DNA of 13,922 nt, taken from positions 1-13,922 of the forward strand of contig DDYT01000024.1 in the NCBI GenBank assembly GCA_002348095.1, given 5' to 3'. Origin of the DNA: Erysipelotrichaceae bacterium UBA2227. Its GTDB lineage: Bacteria; Bacillota_I; Bacilli_A; Erysipelotrichales; Erysipelotrichaceae. The notes under the pieces were generated by a model that was not told where the DNA came from, ran no database searches, and worked only from the letters and a program-made list of their open reading frames with translations. The translations under genes were made by a program, and so were the position numbers. Positions 13,841 through 13,922 of this stretch are shown here, piece by piece (within the stretch, counting starts at the first letter, position 1; each line of letters begins with the position of its first letter).

Positions 13841-13869
13841 AGTTTATCACAAGCCTAATGAGAATGCAA
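13841..13869 (-). promoter_or_regulatory. Possible rpmE promoter
   Basis: TTGCAT (13869-13864) and TAAACT (13846-13841) are separated by 17 bases on the minus strand. They match the -35 and -10 consensus in three and four of six positions. GATAAA with TGT before it (an extended -10) overlaps the same place. This is the best candidate in the 136-base stretch upstream of rpmE, but it is weak. Confidence 0.3.
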
Positions 13870-13922
13870 TAAGCAACATTCACACATCGACAATATTATG
13901 TAGAGTTACAATTGATGTGAGA

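Noticed and set aside
1..13922. CRISPR arrays, insertion sequences, tRNA genes, riboswitches and a defence island
   Set aside because: Read on both strands, the window shows no regularly spaced repeats, transposase-like frames, cloverleaf sequences or known aptamer motifs; apart from the toxin-antitoxin pair the content is housekeeping.

Overview
The window looks like chromosomal DNA of a low-GC Gram-positive bacterium (Bacillota). The series rpmE - tdk - prfA - prmC - YrdC/Sua5 - rpiB - glyA - upp - atp genes is the order known from Bacillus subtilis and relatives, and strong GGAGG-type ribosome binding sites precede most genes. Compared with the B. subtilis arrangement, a MATE transporter sits between tdk and prfA. 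A toxin-antitoxin pair sits between prmC and the YrdC/Sua5 gene. The sporulation gene spoIIR and the arginine phosphatase gene ywlE are not present. The class (for example Erysipelotrichia) is only a guess. Every gene is on the minus strand, so transcription runs from high to low coordinates. There are no rRNA or tRNA genes, CRISPR arrays or insertion sequences, and no gene-free stretch above about 140 bases.

In transcription order, the right end (13922 to 13561) holds a leader with a perfect 8-bp inverted repeat, then rpmE for a zinc-type ribosomal protein L31, closed by a terminator whose stem includes the rpmE stop codon. Next come tdk, a MATE-family exporter, prfA and prmC (13522 to 9614), each separated from the next by one nucleotide. 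PrfA and PrmC work together, since PrmC methylates the GGQ glutamine of the release factor.

Between 9597 and 9037 lies a RelB/RelE-like toxin-antitoxin module. It has its own promoter region carrying tandem and inverted repeats, and it ends in a terminator. The toxin lacks several residues usually tied to RelE activity.

From an extended -10 promoter at about 9010 to the left edge runs one long, tightly packed gene string: a fused YrdC/Sua5-RpiB open reading frame, glyA, upp, atpZ, atpI, atpB, atpE, atpF, atpH, atpA, atpG and the first 365 codons of atpD. atpC presumably follows outside the window. The string links tRNA modification and pentose phosphate, one-carbon and uracil-salvage metabolism to the F-type ATP synthase. 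The c subunit carries a sodium-type ion-binding signature (Gln26, Glu59, Thr60, Tyr64), so the enzyme may couple to Na+ rather than, or in addition to, H+.

The points most worth a second look are the YrdC-RpiB fusion with an internal ribosome binding site at the domain junction, the Na+ signature of AtpE, the divergent toxin with its repeat-rich operator, and the inverted repeat in the rpmE leader. I found no wholly new multi-gene system.
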